Origin: Pedobacter deserti
Lineage (GTDB): Bacteria; Bacteroidota; Bacteroidia; Sphingobacteriales; Sphingobacteriaceae
Assembly: GCF_024436415.1 (NCBI RefSeq)
Contig: NZ_JAFMZQ010000001.1
Location: 1,860,001 to 1,924,000 of the forward strand
Reading direction: 5' to 3'
Length of the DNA stretch: 64,000 nt
Both the position numbers and the translations under genes were made by a program. Of this stretch, positions 1 through 7,220 are shown one piece after another (within the stretch, counting starts at the first letter, position 1; the number at the start of each line of letters is the position of its first letter). Under the pieces are notes generated by a model. The model worked only from the letters and a program-made list of their open reading frames with translations, was not told the DNA's origin and did no database searches.

Positions 1-2
1 TT

Positions 3-284
3 GCCGATCTGGGTGTTAAATATATCGCTACGCGGTCGGCCAACAGCCATCATATCGATCAGGCTGCAGCAGCCCTTCGGAATATTAAGATCGCCAGCGT
101 ACCGCTGATGGCTATCAGCGGTCTGGCCGAAAGCGAGCTGTCTATGGCCCTGGCAACGGAGACGATCAATAACCTCGACAAGTGGCAGGGGAAAAGATGC
201 TTAGGCGATGCCTGTATTTGCTCCCGCTCCTGCGACCAGATGCACAACGCCGTGGCCACAAAACACAGCAGCCATGAACATTGA
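3..284 (+). CDS. C-terminal part of a D-2-hydroxyacid dehydrogenase-like protein (5' end outside window)
   Basis: The open frame enters from the left edge and stops at TGA 282-284, giving 93 visible residues. The stretch 'GVKYIATRSANSHHID' followed by 'AAAALRNIKIASVP' resembles the N-terminal catalytic lobe of D-isomer-specific 2-hydroxyacid dehydrogenases. The protein then ends without the NAD-binding Rossmann domain or the catalytic Arg/Glu/His region, so it is a catalytic-lobe-only form rather than an active dehydrogenase. Its tail is Cys-rich (CLGDACICSRSC), which suggests metal or redox binding by inference only. The stop overlaps the hemN start by 11 bp, implying co-transcription and translational coupling. 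The family call is moderately sure; the function is unknown. Confidence 0.55.
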   Translation, partial: ADLGVKYIATRSANSHHIDQAAAALRNIKIASVPLMAISGLAESELSMALATETINNLDKWQGKRCLGDACICSRSCDQMHNAVATKHSSHEH

Positions 285-1632
285 TACACTTACGGAAAAA
301 TACCGTGTTGCAGCGCCAAGGTACACAAGTTACCCAACTGTACCTTACTGGGATGAAACCGAGTTCAGTGATTCTGCCTGGATTGGCCGGCTTAGTGAGG
401 CCGTAAGTGATGCCGATGGCGAAATAAGCCTCTATCTCCATCTACCGTTCTGTGAGAGCCTTTGCACCTATTGCGGCTGCAATACACGCATTACAAAGAA
501 CCATGGTGTAGAGTTACCTTATATTGCTGCGGTATTGAAGGAGTGGCAACTCTACCTCGCTCAGCTCGATGTAAAGCCGGTGATCAAAGATATCCACCTG
601 GGCGGTGGCACGCCTACTTTCTTTAGCGCCGAGAATCTTCGCCTGCTGATCGAGGGCATCCTTAAAGATGCGGAAACGTCTGGTGATGCAGCATTCAGCA
701 TTGAAGGGCATCCAAACAATACTACCGAGGAACATCTGCGAACCTTATATGCATTAGGTTTCCGGCGCTTAAGCCTAGGTATACAGGATTTCGATCCTAA
801 AGTACAGCTTATTATCAATCGCATACAGTCGTACGAAGATGTAGAAAAAGTCACCCGCCTGGCCCGGGAGATCGGCTTTGATTCGGTCAATTACGATCTG
901 ATCTACGGCTTGCCGCTTCAGACCCTCGACGGGCTTCAGTCTACCATTGATCAGGTGATCAGGCTTAGGCCCGACCGTATCGCGTTTTACAGTTACGCCC
1001 ACGTGCCCTGGGTTAAGCCCGGTCAACGCCGCTACACAGAAGCGCACCTGCCATCGGCCGAACTAAAAAAAGCCCTTTATGAAAGCGGTCGGCTTCAGCT
1101 AAGCCATGCAGGTTACGTTGAGATCGGCATGGATCATTTTACACTCGAGTCAGACACACTTTATCAGGCAGGTCTTACCGGTAAGCTGCACCGCAACTTT
1201 ATGGGATATACCGAATTAAATGGGAAGGTGATGATCGGACTTGGCGTTTCTTCCATCAGCGATTGCTGGTCTGCATTTGCGCAGAACGTAAAAAGCGTAG
1301 AAGAATATCTGGCCCTGATCACAGCGGACAAACTTCCGCTCAGCAAGGGTCACCTGCTTTCGGCCTCCGATCTGCTCATTCGCCGGCACATCTTAAATAT
1401 CATGTGTCAGGGACAAACCAGTTGGAGCCTGGCAGAGCTCATGAATGCTGACTTTGAGGCTGGAATACTCCGAATGCATGAGTTGGCGGCAGACGGACTG
1501 GTACATCTTCGGCCCAATCATCTCGGTGTTACCCCGATCGGAAAGCGTTTCCTGAGAAATATCTGTATGGCTTTCGATGCCCGCCTCTGGGAAAAGCAGC
1601 CGCAAACGCAGTTGTTTAGCATGGCCGATTAA
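274..1632 (+). CDS. hemN: oxygen-independent coproporphyrinogen III oxidase (radical SAM)
   Basis: HemN converts coproporphyrinogen III to protoporphyrinogen IX without oxygen, in the cytoplasm, as a late heme-synthesis step. The 452-residue product has the family N-terminus 'PRYTSYPTVPYWDE' and the radical-SAM cluster motif FCESLCTYCGC, with C60, C64 and C67 as the CxxxCxxC ligands and the extra Cys C69 typical of true HemN. The 'GGGTPTFF' SAM-binding motif and a C-terminal HemN domain follow. I chose ATG 274; a longer frame from 208 adds a stretch that does not look like family sequence and lies inside the upstream gene. It ends 3 bp from the convergent oxidase operon, and both fit low-oxygen respiration. 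Confidence 0.95.
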   Translation: MNIDTLTEKYRVAAPRYTSYPTVPYWDETEFSDSAWIGRLSEAVSDADGEISLYLHLPFCESLCTYCGCNTRITKNHGVELPYIAAVLKEWQLYLAQLDVKPVIKDIHLGGGTPTFFSAENLRLLIEGILKDAETSGDAAFSIEGHPNNTTEEHLRTLYALGFRRLSLGIQDFDPKVQLIINRIQSYEDVEKVTRLAREIGFDSVNYDLIYGLPLQTLDGLQSTIDQVIRLRPDRIAFYSYAHVPWVKPGQRRYTEAHLPSAELKKALYESGRLQLSHAGYVEIGMDHFTLESDTLYQAGLTGKLHRNFMGYTELNGKVMIGLGVSSISDCWSAFAQNVKSVEEYLALITADKLPLSKGHLLSASDLLIRRHILNIMCQGQTSWSLAELMNADFEAGILRMHELAADGLVHLRPNHLGVTPIGKRFLRNICMAFDARLWEKQPQTQLFSMAD

Positions 1633-1635
1633 GGA

Positions 1636-2319
1636 TTATTTACAAACCGCAGTTTCTGCGGCGGGGGGCGGACTTACATAAGGAATATTAAGCTCCAATC
1701 CCCTCAACACAAACCATACCCCGAGCACCAGCATCATATAGGGGATGGTTTTTGTTATTTTATGGCGTAGGGCTTGACCTGTAAAGCCAGCAGCGACAGT
1801 CGCCCCCAGCATGAGCGGTACAGTACCCACCCCGAACCAGAACATATACAATACTGCCGTCTTAACGTCCGGAGTATTAATCGCCCCGGCCAGGGCGAGG
1901 TAAACAAAGCCACAGGGCAAAAAACCATTGATGATACCGATGATCAAGTGGTTTGCTTTATGCCTGAATGCATAGTTAAATGCTTTTTGAAAAGACCTGG
2001 TCAGCCTCCCCGCCGGGCCAGCCGATACACGGCGCTTCCACAAGCGTGATAAAGCAGCGAGAATAATCAGCAGACCGGTCAAAATACTCAGTCCCTGTTG
2101 AAGGCCGGATGCCCATAGCTGTTGTCCAAGCAAGCCAGCCAGTACACCGAGCACGCAATAGGAGATGATTCGTCCAAACTGGTAGATGAGCTTATTCAGA
2201 ACCAGGTAGATCCAGCCAGGACGGCCAACCGGTACTGCAAAGGCCAGCGGGCCGCACATACATATGCAGTGCAGCGAGCCGAGAAGGCCAATGAAAAAAG
2301 CAAGCCTGTCACTGCTCAT
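1636..2319 (-). CDS. TauE/SafE-family (CcoH2/SenC-neighbour type) membrane protein of the cbb3 locus
   Basis: A 227-residue integral membrane protein with about six hydrophobic segments. It opens with 'FFIGLLGSLHCICMCGPLAF', a signature of the short sulfite-exporter TauE/SafE-like proteins that sit at the end of cbb3 oxidase operons in many bacteria; its CxxCGP motif could handle copper or thiols (inference). A second conserved stretch, 'GIINGFLPCGFVYLALAGA', with a PCG motif, is typical of the same family. The start overlaps the end of the FixH-like gene by 11 bp, so it is the last gene of the operon. The substrate cannot be told from sequence; a role in metal supply for oxidase assembly is the most likely reading. 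Confidence 0.8.
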   Translation of the reverse strand: MSSDRLAFFIGLLGSLHCICMCGPLAFAVPVGRPGWIYLVLNKLIYQFGRIISYCVLGVLAGLLGQQLWASGLQQGLSILTGLLIILAALSRLWKRRVSAGPAGRLTRSFQKAFNYAFRHKANHLIIGIINGFLPCGFVYLALAGAINTPDVKTAVLYMFWFGVGTVPLMLGATVAAGFTGQALRHKITKTIPYMMLVLGVWFVLRGLELNIPYVSPPPAAETAVCK

Positions 2320-2524
2320 TAGCGGTTCCTCCCTGCGCGCGAATACTGTCCAGACGATGCTGTTTTACCCTTAGTTCCTGATCGTAATTCAGGCCCTTTT
2401 CGTAGTAGTCCTCGTCTACCAGCGGATCTGGTGTGCTTCTCACCATCATTATTCCAAGCAGGATAATGAAAGACATAAAGAGTGCCATCCCGATGATTAT
2501 TTTACTTCCCCAGTTCATAGGCAT
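2309..2524 (-). CDS. ccoH: FixH/CcoH-family cbb3 oxidase assembly protein
   Basis: A 71-residue protein with one N-terminal transmembrane helix (about residues 8-28) followed by 'PDPLVDEDYYEKGLNYD', the hallmark of FixH proteins, which help assemble or stabilise cbb3 oxidase. It is shorter than the usual proteobacterial FixH of about 150 residues, as is common in Bacteroidota. The ATG at 2524 overlaps the ccoG stop as TAATG; a second in-frame ATG at 2518 is an equally plausible start. Position between ccoG and the TauE-like gene supports the call. Confidence 0.85.
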   Translation of the reverse strand: MPMNWGSKIIIGMALFMSFIILLGIMMVRSTPDPLVDEDYYEKGLNYDQELRVKQHRLDSIRAQGGTANEQ

Positions 2525-3864
2525 TAATCGTTAACCGGTGCAATAAACGTTGTCTTAAAGCGATCCAGCACCGTTGTATCGCTCCTCAGTTCAAATCCAA
2601 TCTGCGTTTTGTATTTTTTTACTTCGCTCGTCGGCATCACCACAAAAAAGGTCGCTTTAGTACTGCCGCCATAGCCTATGGTATCAGGCTTCTGCACATA
2701 CTGTATACGCATATATGGCTTCAGAGCCACAATACTAAAACCAACAGGGCGACTCGTCTTATTAACCATCTCTGCCGTGTAGAGGTTACTTACCGAATCC
2801 GGTTCCCTTAGCTGATACAAGGTGCCACTGGCGCGGAGTATCGTCGTTTCCACGTCAGACCGACCAACGAGCAGGGTGGTAAGCAAGCCAATAAGCCCAA
2901 CCAGAAGCACGCCGTATACATAGATTTTCCTGCTCAGCCTGAATCCCGTCCGGTCCCTTATCTGAGCCTCCGATTTGAAGCCTATGAGCTGGCGCGGACG
3001 ATCTATCTTGTCCATCACCATATTGCAGGCATCTATACAGGCCGTACAGTTTACACACTCCAGTTGAGTACCATTGCGGATATCAATCCCCGTCGGACAA
3101 ACCTGCACACAAAGTTTACAGTCAATGCAGTCGCCCAAAGGTTTTTCCTCATGCCGGCGCAATTTTCCGCGCGGCTCACCGCGCTGGTAGTCATAGGCTA
3201 CTACAATACTCTGATCGTCGAGCAGCACACTTTGAAGTCGCCCATACGGGCACACCACCGTGCATACCAGTTCCCTTACTCTCGAAAAGACCAGGTAAAA
3301 GACGAAGGCAAAGATCCATATGGCAATAAAACCGCTGATATGCATGTGCACAGGCTCTGTGATAATGCGCAGCAACTGTGCGGAGCCGATAATGTACGCG
3401 AGGAAGATGTTTGAGATCAGAAAAGCGATCCCAAAGAAGATCCCATGCTTGGCGGCCTTCTTCAGGAACTTCTTCGTGCTCATGGGCGCATTGTCCAGCT
3501 TCTGTTGCTTTATATGGTCGCCCCCTATCCAGTTTTCGATCTTGCGGTATACCATTTCCAGGAAGATGGTCTGCGGACAAATCCAGCCGCAGAATACGCG
3601 GCCAAACACAGTGGTAAAGAGGACGATAAATACAATAAAACTGAGCAGGGCCAATACAAACAGATAGAAGTCCTGCGGCCAGAAGATAATGCCGAAGAAG
3701 ACAAACTTGCGCTCCAGTACATTGAGCAGGACCAGCTGTTCGCCGTTCAGCGTAATAAAAGGCGCGGCAAATAAAAGGAGCAGGAACAGATAGCTCAGTG
3801 CAGAGCGGTATCTGTAGAGTGCCCCTTTTATGATCTTCGGATATATCCGTTTTTGCTGCATCAT
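2524..3864 (-). CDS. ccoG: cbb3 oxidase accessory protein CcoG (FixG), membrane iron-sulfur protein
   Basis: CcoG is a membrane-bound polyferredoxin-type protein thought to reduce copper during cbb3 oxidase assembly. The 446 residues show several N-terminal membrane helices, the family stretch 'GWICPQTIFLEMVYRKIE', then two [4Fe-4S]-type motifs 'CIDCKLCVQVCP' and 'CVNCTACIDACN', another membrane helix ('VYGVLLVGLIGLLTTLLV') and a C-terminal Ig-like FixG domain in the periplasm. Two adjacent ATG codons make the start uncertain by one residue. It abuts ccoP upstream and overlaps ccoH downstream. Confidence 0.95.
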   Translation of the reverse strand: MMQQKRIYPKIIKGALYRYRSALSYLFLLLLFAAPFITLNGEQLVLLNVLERKFVFFGIIFWPQDFYLFVLALLSFIVFIVLFTTVFGRVFCGWICPQTIFLEMVYRKIENWIGGDHIKQQKLDNAPMSTKKFLKKAAKHGIFFGIAFLISNIFLAYIIGSAQLLRIITEPVHMHISGFIAIWIFAFVFYLVFSRVRELVCTVVCPYGRLQSVLLDDQSIVVAYDYQRGEPRGKLRRHEEKPLGDCIDCKLCVQVCPTGIDIRNGTQLECVNCTACIDACNMVMDKIDRPRQLIGFKSEAQIRDRTGFRLSRKIYVYGVLLVGLIGLLTTLLVGRSDVETTILRASGTLYQLREPDSVSNLYTAEMVNKTSRPVGFSIVALKPYMRIQYVQKPDTIGYGGSTKATFFVVMPTSEVKKYKTQIGFELRSDTTVLDRFKTTFIAPVND

Positions 3865-4667
3865 TACATCTTTTCGCCTTGCGGCGCTTTGGCACCAGCC
3901 GGATTAGTTCCCTGCAGGGACAGAATATAGCTGGCTATTTCGGCGATCTGCTTTGGCCGCATGGTCTTCTCCCAGGCAATCATCCCCTTGTCGGGCACGC
4001 CATACTTAATGGTCTTGAAGATGTCCTTTATGCTTCCGCCGTGCAGCCAGTATTCGTCGGTCAGGTTAGGCCCCACCAGGCCTTCTGCATGCTCGCCATG
4101 GCAGGAGGCACAAGCGGTTTTAAATATTGCTGCACCAGCTTGGATTGCCGCAGGGTCTGTCAACTGCTCTACATTATTTTCATTAATTTTATTCGCAGCA
4201 TTGCCGGGTTTCAGCAGCAATGCCGCCTTTTCCTCTTCGGCTTTCTTAAGCTCGATCACATACTCCTCCTCCTGCAAGGGTCCCCACTCAAATACATGAT
4301 AGCTGAGCATGTACACAATTGCGAAGCAGATTGTTCCGTAAAACAACACCATAAACCATGCAGGTGTTGGGTTGTCCAATTCCTCAATGCCGTCAAACTT
4401 ATGCTCCATCACCAGGTCTTTCTCGGCAGACAAAGGCTTTAAGCCCATGATCTTTGACCATATCGACAGCTTCTCTTTAATAGCCTCAGGCTTGGGCTCC
4501 GCTGCGGTTTGCAGGTCAAGTTTTTCCCGCTCTTCCGCAGAAATATAAGGCGAGGGGTTAAGCGACTCCTGTACATACACGCGGACCACCTTCAGCAGGA
4601 GTATGGCCACGATAAGCAGAATCAGCGCTGTAACCAGCAGTATGCTGATAAAAATATCTGTCATCAT
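3864..4667 (-). CDS. ccoP: cbb3-type cytochrome c oxidase subunit III (CcoP), single heme c
   Basis: CcoP passes electrons into the cbb3 oxidase. The 267-residue protein has an N-terminal membrane helix (about 5-28), a second helix near 105-125 preceded by 'DGIEELDNPTPAWFM', the CcoP signature, and a C-terminal cytochrome c domain with one heme motif CASCH and a later Met ligand (KGMIAWEKTM). Proteobacterial CcoP usually has two CxxCH motifs; only one is present here. The start overlaps the stop of the small CcoQ-like gene by 4 bp (ATGA), with a second ATG one codon in. Confidence 0.93.
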   Translation of the reverse strand: MMTDIFISILLVTALILLIVAILLLKVVRVYVQESLNPSPYISAEEREKLDLQTAAEPKPEAIKEKLSIWSKIMGLKPLSAEKDLVMEHKFDGIEELDNPTPAWFMVLFYGTICFAIVYMLSYHVFEWGPLQEEEYVIELKKAEEEKAALLLKPGNAANKINENNVEQLTDPAAIQAGAAIFKTACASCHGEHAEGLVGPNLTDEYWLHGGSIKDIFKTIKYGVPDKGMIAWEKTMRPKQIAEIASYILSLQGTNPAGAKAPQGEKM

Positions 4668-4834
4668 AACTCTTCTCCTTCATTAATAGGTAATTCACTC
4701 ATGTATTTGATCGTGTCTTTCTTCATCACCAGCAGCAGGATAGCTACCAGGACAAAGAAGACAAAGAATATGGCCAATGAGGTGATCAGGTATGCCTGGT
4801 GACCGTCTGCCTGTGATAAAAACTGCTTAAACAT
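4664..4834 (-). CDS. ccoQ: CcoQ-like small membrane subunit of cbb3 oxidase
   Basis: A 56-residue frame between ccoNO and ccoP, starting MFKQFLSQADGHQAYL. It has one strongly hydrophobic helix (about residues 17-38, 'TSLAIFFVFFVLVAILLLV') followed by a lysine pair and a polar tail ending NEGEEL. Position, size and single-helix layout match CcoQ/subunit IV, which stabilises the oxidase in the inner membrane; sequence identity to CcoQ itself cannot be judged by eye. The stop TGA (4666-4664) overlaps the ccoP ATG, indicating translational coupling. The gene begins 15 bp after the ccoNO stop. It is easy to miss because of its length. Confidence 0.75.
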   Translation of the reverse strand: MFKQFLSQADGHQAYLITSLAIFFVFFVLVAILLLVMKKDTIKYMSELPINEGEEL

Positions 4835-4849
4835 GTGCTTGTATTTGAG

Positions 4850-6961
4850 TTATTTGGCTTTAATATCAGTTCCCAACCGCTGCAGGTATGCCATGATCGC
4901 AATGATCTCACGGTCGCTTTTTACATCGATCTTATTCGCTTTCAGATCCGCCGCAATATTCTGCGCCTGCTTGTCCAGTTCAGCATTCGCCTTCGATTCG
5001 TATCCCCCCTCGTACGGCACGCCTAAGGTTCTCATTGCACTGATCTTGGACCTGGTGTTCGTGGTGTCCAGTTGCTGTTCTGCCAGCCATTCGTATGGCG
5101 GCATAATGCTGCCTGGCGACATGGTTTGAGGGTCTACAAGGTGATTATAGTGCCAAGCATTCGAATACTTGCCGCCTTCCCTGGCCAGATCGGGCCCTGT
5201 GCGTTTAGATCCCCAAAGGAAAGGGTGATCATAGACAAACTCCCCGGCCTTGCTGTATTCTCCGTAACGTTCCGTCTCCGAGCGGAACGGGCGGATCATT
5301 TGCGTATGGCAGTTCACACAACCTTCTTTGATATACAGGTCGCGACCCTGGAGTTCCAGCGGTGAATATGGTTTTACACTGCTGATGGTGGCCACATTGG
5401 AATTGATCGTAAACGTCGGAACCATCTCTATCATACCGCCAATCAGGATCACGACCAGCGACAGCACCAGGAATACCATAGGCTTACGTTCCAACAAGCG
5501 ATGTGGTTTGCGGTCGCTGCCCACCGGCTCGTATTTCTCCGGAAGCGGAAGCGCTTCAGCAGCTTCATTTTCCACCAGTTTACCAGCCTTCACCGTTTTG
5601 ATCAGGTTGTAGGTCATCACAATAACACCGGTCAGGTAAAGGACACCGCCCACAGCCCTGAGGATATACATTGGGATGATCTGCAGTACAGTCTCCAGGA
5701 AGTTCGGATATCTCAGCATACCTTCCTCGGTAAATTCTTTCCACATCAGGCCTTGGGTAAAGCCCGCAAAGTACAGCGGCACTGCGTAAAATATAATTCC
5801 CAGCGTACCTATCCAGAAGTGGAAAGAAGCCAGCTTCTTAGAGTACAGCTGCGTTCTGTAAATTCTTGGTATCAGCCAGTACAGGATACCGAAGGTCAGG
5901 AAACCGTTCCATCCAAGTGCGCCTACGTGTACGTGGGCCACAATCCAGTCGGTAAAGTGGGCAATGGCGTTGATCTGCTTCAACGAAAGCATAGGGCCTT
6001 CAAACGTAGCCATGCCGTATGCTGTTAATCCCACCACCATAAACTTCAGCGTGGCATCTTCCCTTACCTTATCCCATGCGCCGCGAAGCGTAAGCAAACC
6101 ATTGATCATACCACCCCAGCTTGGTGCAATAAGCATGATAGAAAAGGCCACGCCGAGCGATTGCGCCCAGGATGGGAGCGAAGTATACAGCAGGTGGTGC
6201 GGACCAGCCCAGATGTAAATGAAAATGAGCGACCAGAAGTGCAGGATACTCAGTTTGTAGGAGTACACAGGCCTGTTGGCCATTTTAGGCAAGAAATAAT
6301 ACATCATACCCAGGTATGGTGTAGTCAGGAAAAAAGCTACTGCGTTGTGCCCGTACCACCATTGCACCAGCGCATCCTGTACCCCTGAAAAAAGGTAATA
6401 GCTTTTGAACGCTGAGATGGGCAACTGGAACGAATTGACAATATGAAGAACAGCAACCGTAACGAAGGTAGCGATGTAAAACCATATGGCCACATACATA
6501 TGCTGCTCCCGGCGTTTGATGATCGTCCCGAACATGTTTATACCAAAAGCCACCCAGATCAGCGTAATGGCGATATCTATAGGCCATTCCAGTTCCGCAT
6601 ATTCGTGCGAAGAACTCAGACCGAGCGGAAGGGTAATTACAGCAGATACAATAATAAGCTGCCATCCCCAAAAGTGAATCTTGCTGAGCACATCACTAAA
6701 CATCCGCGCTTTAAGCAAGCGCTGAAGCGAATAATATACCCCCATAAAAATGGCGTTCCCCACAAAGGCGAAGATCACCGCGTTTGTATGCAGCGGCCTT
6801 ATCCGTCCGAAGGTAGTGTACTGCGATCCCATATTGAGTTCGGGCTTAACGAGCTGCAATGCTATAAGCAACCCCACAGTCATGCCGATAATTCCCCACA
6901 CTATGGTGGCGATGGCAAAGTCTCTCACGATCTTGTTGTCGTAGTAAAATTTTTCAGTCAT
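4850..6961 (-). CDS. ccoNO: fused cbb3 oxidase subunits I and II (CcoN-CcoO)
   Basis: Catalytic core of the high-affinity cbb3 terminal oxidase. Of 703 residues, the first ~480 are CcoN: a multi-helix heme-copper oxidase with 'QWWYGHNAVAFFLT' and 'DWIVAHVHVGALGWNG' carrying the heme/CuB histidines. After a linker and a membrane anchor (about 515-535), the rest is CcoO, a monoheme cytochrome c with CVNCH at C548-H552 and the CcoO signature 'QMIRPFRSETERYGEYSKAG'. Separate genes are usual in proteobacteria; the fusion occurs in Bacteroidota. I start at ATG 6961 (MTEKFYYDNKIV); a longer open frame to 7093 overlaps ccoS and does not resemble the family. Confidence 0.95.
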   Translation of the reverse strand: MTEKFYYDNKIVRDFAIATIVWGIIGMTVGLLIALQLVKPELNMGSQYTTFGRIRPLHTNAVIFAFVGNAIFMGVYYSLQRLLKARMFSDVLSKIHFWGWQLIIVSAVITLPLGLSSSHEYAELEWPIDIAITLIWVAFGINMFGTIIKRREQHMYVAIWFYIATFVTVAVLHIVNSFQLPISAFKSYYLFSGVQDALVQWWYGHNAVAFFLTTPYLGMMYYFLPKMANRPVYSYKLSILHFWSLIFIYIWAGPHHLLYTSLPSWAQSLGVAFSIMLIAPSWGGMINGLLTLRGAWDKVREDATLKFMVVGLTAYGMATFEGPMLSLKQINAIAHFTDWIVAHVHVGALGWNGFLTFGILYWLIPRIYRTQLYSKKLASFHFWIGTLGIIFYAVPLYFAGFTQGLMWKEFTEEGMLRYPNFLETVLQIIPMYILRAVGGVLYLTGVIVMTYNLIKTVKAGKLVENEAAEALPLPEKYEPVGSDRKPHRLLERKPMVFLVLSLVVILIGGMIEMVPTFTINSNVATISSVKPYSPLELQGRDLYIKEGCVNCHTQMIRPFRSETERYGEYSKAGEFVYDHPFLWGSKRTGPDLAREGGKYSNAWHYNHLVDPQTMSPGSIMPPYEWLAEQQLDTTNTRSKISAMRTLGVPYEGGYESKANAELDKQAQNIAADLKANKIDVKSDREIIAIMAYLQRLGTDIKAK

Positions 6962-7034
6962 GTTAAAATTCTGAATGGTTTGTGATGGTAAAATTAGGAT
7001 GGCTGGTGTGCCTGCTGCGTGACTCTTATTTGTG

Positions 7035-7220
7035 TTAAACGTGATCTTCATCACCTTTTTCCGGAGCCGGCTTATCGGCCGGTTCGTCGTCAAACAGCAT
7101 GCGCAGGGCAGGGGTGTACGTATCGTCGTGCTGACCAGTTTTGCTGGCCCAGAAAAAAGCGATCAGAAAAATCAGCGCCAGCAGTATGCTGCAGCCGATA
7201 AGGAAGTAGAGAATACTCAT
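7035..7220 (-). CDS. ccoS: cbb3 oxidase maturation protein CcoS
   Basis: A 61-residue protein with the typical CcoS start 'MSILYFLIGCSILLALIFL', one membrane helix, then the short 'FFWASKTGQHDD' segment found just after the helix in CcoS and an acidic tail. CcoS is needed for cofactor insertion into cbb3 oxidase. Its ATG overlaps the ccoI stop by 4 bp (7217-7220). A 73-bp gap separates it from the ccoNO start. Confidence 0.92.
   Translation of the reverse strand: MSILYFLIGCSILLALIFLIAFFWASKTGQHDDTYTPALRMLFDDEPADKPAPEKGDEDHV

Noticed and set aside
3191..3895. 234-codon open frame on the - strand inside ccoG and ccoP end
   Set aside because: It overlaps ccoG almost entirely in another frame; ccoG has clear iron-sulfur motifs and this frame has none.
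3879..4442. 187-codon + strand frame opposite ccoP
   Set aside because: Antisense to a motif-confirmed cytochrome gene; composition is that of a shadow frame, with no recognisable domain.
4850..7093. Long ccoNO start at 7093
   Set aside because: The extra 44 residues overlap ccoS, lack family similarity and precede the typical MTEKFYYDN start at 6961.
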